Assembly: GCF_910592395.1 (NCBI RefSeq)
Contig: NC_088326.1
Coordinates: 11,229,001-11,293,000, forward strand
Length of the DNA stretch: 64,000 nt
DNA from: Lineus longissimus
Taxonomy: Eukaryota; Nemertea; Pilidiophora; Heteronemertea; Lineidae
Reading direction: 5' to 3'
Below the pieces are notes generated by a model. That model was given only the letters and a program-made list of their open reading frames with translations, did not search any database and had not been told where the DNA came from. A program made the translations under genes and the position numbers. This document shows, piece by piece, positions 63,053 through 64,000 of the stretch. The number at the start of each line of letters is the position of its first letter. The first letter of the stretch is position 1.

Positions 63053-64000
63053 ACTGCTTAATTTTGCGCTGCTAACTAATTTCACACAGTGTGATTTTTC
63101 AATTGAACTGCACTTGTGGGAAGTTAAAATTAGTTTCAGTTCTCACGACATGTTTTTTCACAGAACTCCCTGATACTGCTCCCTACTCTATATTGATTTT
63201 TATCACGACCGTCCAGCGCCACCTAAGAGCAAATTTGGAACGACGCAGTCGGAGCGCCAGCAATTAGCCTGAACTTGATGTTGGAACATGTGGCGAACCC
63301 ATCTCTCGCTCTTATTATTAATTGATCCACACCATGATGGCCAACATTATGTCCCTGGATGCGTCTTTAATGTTCACTGCTGCATTATTAATCATATCGA
63401 CATGTTGTTAGTTGTGGAAAGGCATTAAGAAAAGTCTTAGGATAGCCTGGGTTAGGCTGCATTGGAATTCCATTGGTTTTGTAGCTGATCATGTGTTGAA
63501 GTTTTTACCCGGGGCGCCTGTCCAAAAGGCTTGTCTTACGTATTGTAATAGTAACAGACGCGCCTCTACCGGCTAAAGACCGTCCCAAAACAAAAAAATC
63601 AGCTGTTTAGTTCCCAAAATCATCGTGGCGGAATGTGGTTACTTTCTTTCGCGGACAGGCAAAATTCCCAAGATACGCAAACGGAACGGCTAATGCCAAG
63701 GGTCCTCGGGGTAACCTTTATAACGCAGACCCCCATGAAACACGTTTCATGGTGGTCCTTAGACCTAAGCCAGTTGGGGCAAGTAAATGTAATGAGTGCT
63801 TGTGACTAGATGTTGTATGTTTATGCGCATCCGTGCATACTTAGATGTTCCCCTGATGACGAGCATTTGCTACATGTATACATGCAGCCTTTACAATGCA
63901 TTTGGCATATCCGTATTATTATCGACCTTTATAATCCTGTGCATGAAAACAATTTACACTCGGTTGCGCGAATTCTTTTCGATTGTCGCAAAAGCGGCAT
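63053..64000. other. KCNQ intron, no gene seen
   Basis: No repeat or exon recognised up to the right edge. Confidence 0.35.

Larger units (their letters stand above)
30659..64000 (+). other. inferred KCNQ intron 1 (open to right edge)
   Basis: From donor GTAAGT to the window end I found no S1-S2 exon (expected pattern FL-V--CL--SV-STI) and no convincing nested gene. Long first introns are usual in KCNQ genes. The stretch is occupied by MITEs, tRNA-like SINEs, satellites and an RT remnant, listed separately. My scan for short exons was by eye and could miss one. Confidence 0.6.

Overview
This window is intron-rich, repeat-rich animal nuclear DNA. It has long introns with GT/AG boundaries, many short inverted-repeat transposon copies, tRNA-derived SINE-like sequences, minisatellites and LINE remnants. 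The two recognisable genes belong to families found across bilaterian animals. The repeat style (short TACATGTA-like words, TTAA- and TA-flanked MITEs) suggests a marine invertebrate such as an echinoderm, hemichordate, lancelet or lophotrochozoan. I cannot narrow it further from sequence alone.

Left part, 1-15.9 kb, minus strand: the 5' end of a scribble (SCRIB, LAP-family cell-polarity scaffold) gene. Five coding exons (15868-15707, 15602-15485, 13739-13661, 5217-5128, 3027-2907) splice in frame into 190 codons that cover the N-terminal cap and the first leucine-rich repeats. All splice phases close (0, 1, 2, 2, 0). The rest of the gene lies beyond the left edge. Its introns carry a 146-147 bp tandem repeat (1-500), 25 bp and 34 bp minisatellites, pogo/Tc1-type MITEs, a tandem copy of part of exon 5, and a pair of 154 bp 5S-rRNA-like elements.

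Middle, 15.9-30.2 kb: the intergenic space between two divergently transcribed genes. It holds a broken LINE 3' end (16.1-16.6 kb), a minisatellite (20.7-21.3 kb), a 91 bp tandem array next to an 831 bp TTAA-flanked palindromic composite element (23.1-24.4 kb), and several TTAA MITEs.

Right part, 30.2-64 kb, plus strand: the first coding exon of a KCNQ-type voltage-gated potassium channel (30201-30658, donor GTAAGT). It ends just before transmembrane segment S1. The remaining 33 kb looks like its first intron; I found no further KCNQ exon and no convincing nested gene. This intron contains a second copy of the TTAA composite element in opposite orientation, tRNA-like sequences, an RT remnant, satellites and more MITEs.

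The most unusual signals are two element types. One is a 154 bp element present in three copies. All are exactly the same length, have TG...CA ends and 5 bp target duplications (one imperfect), and carry a 5S rRNA-like internal promoter, so they look like solo LTRs of a Cassandra-like miniature retroelement. The other is a TTAA-flanked composite element with long inverted repeats and two outward-facing tRNA-like modules.
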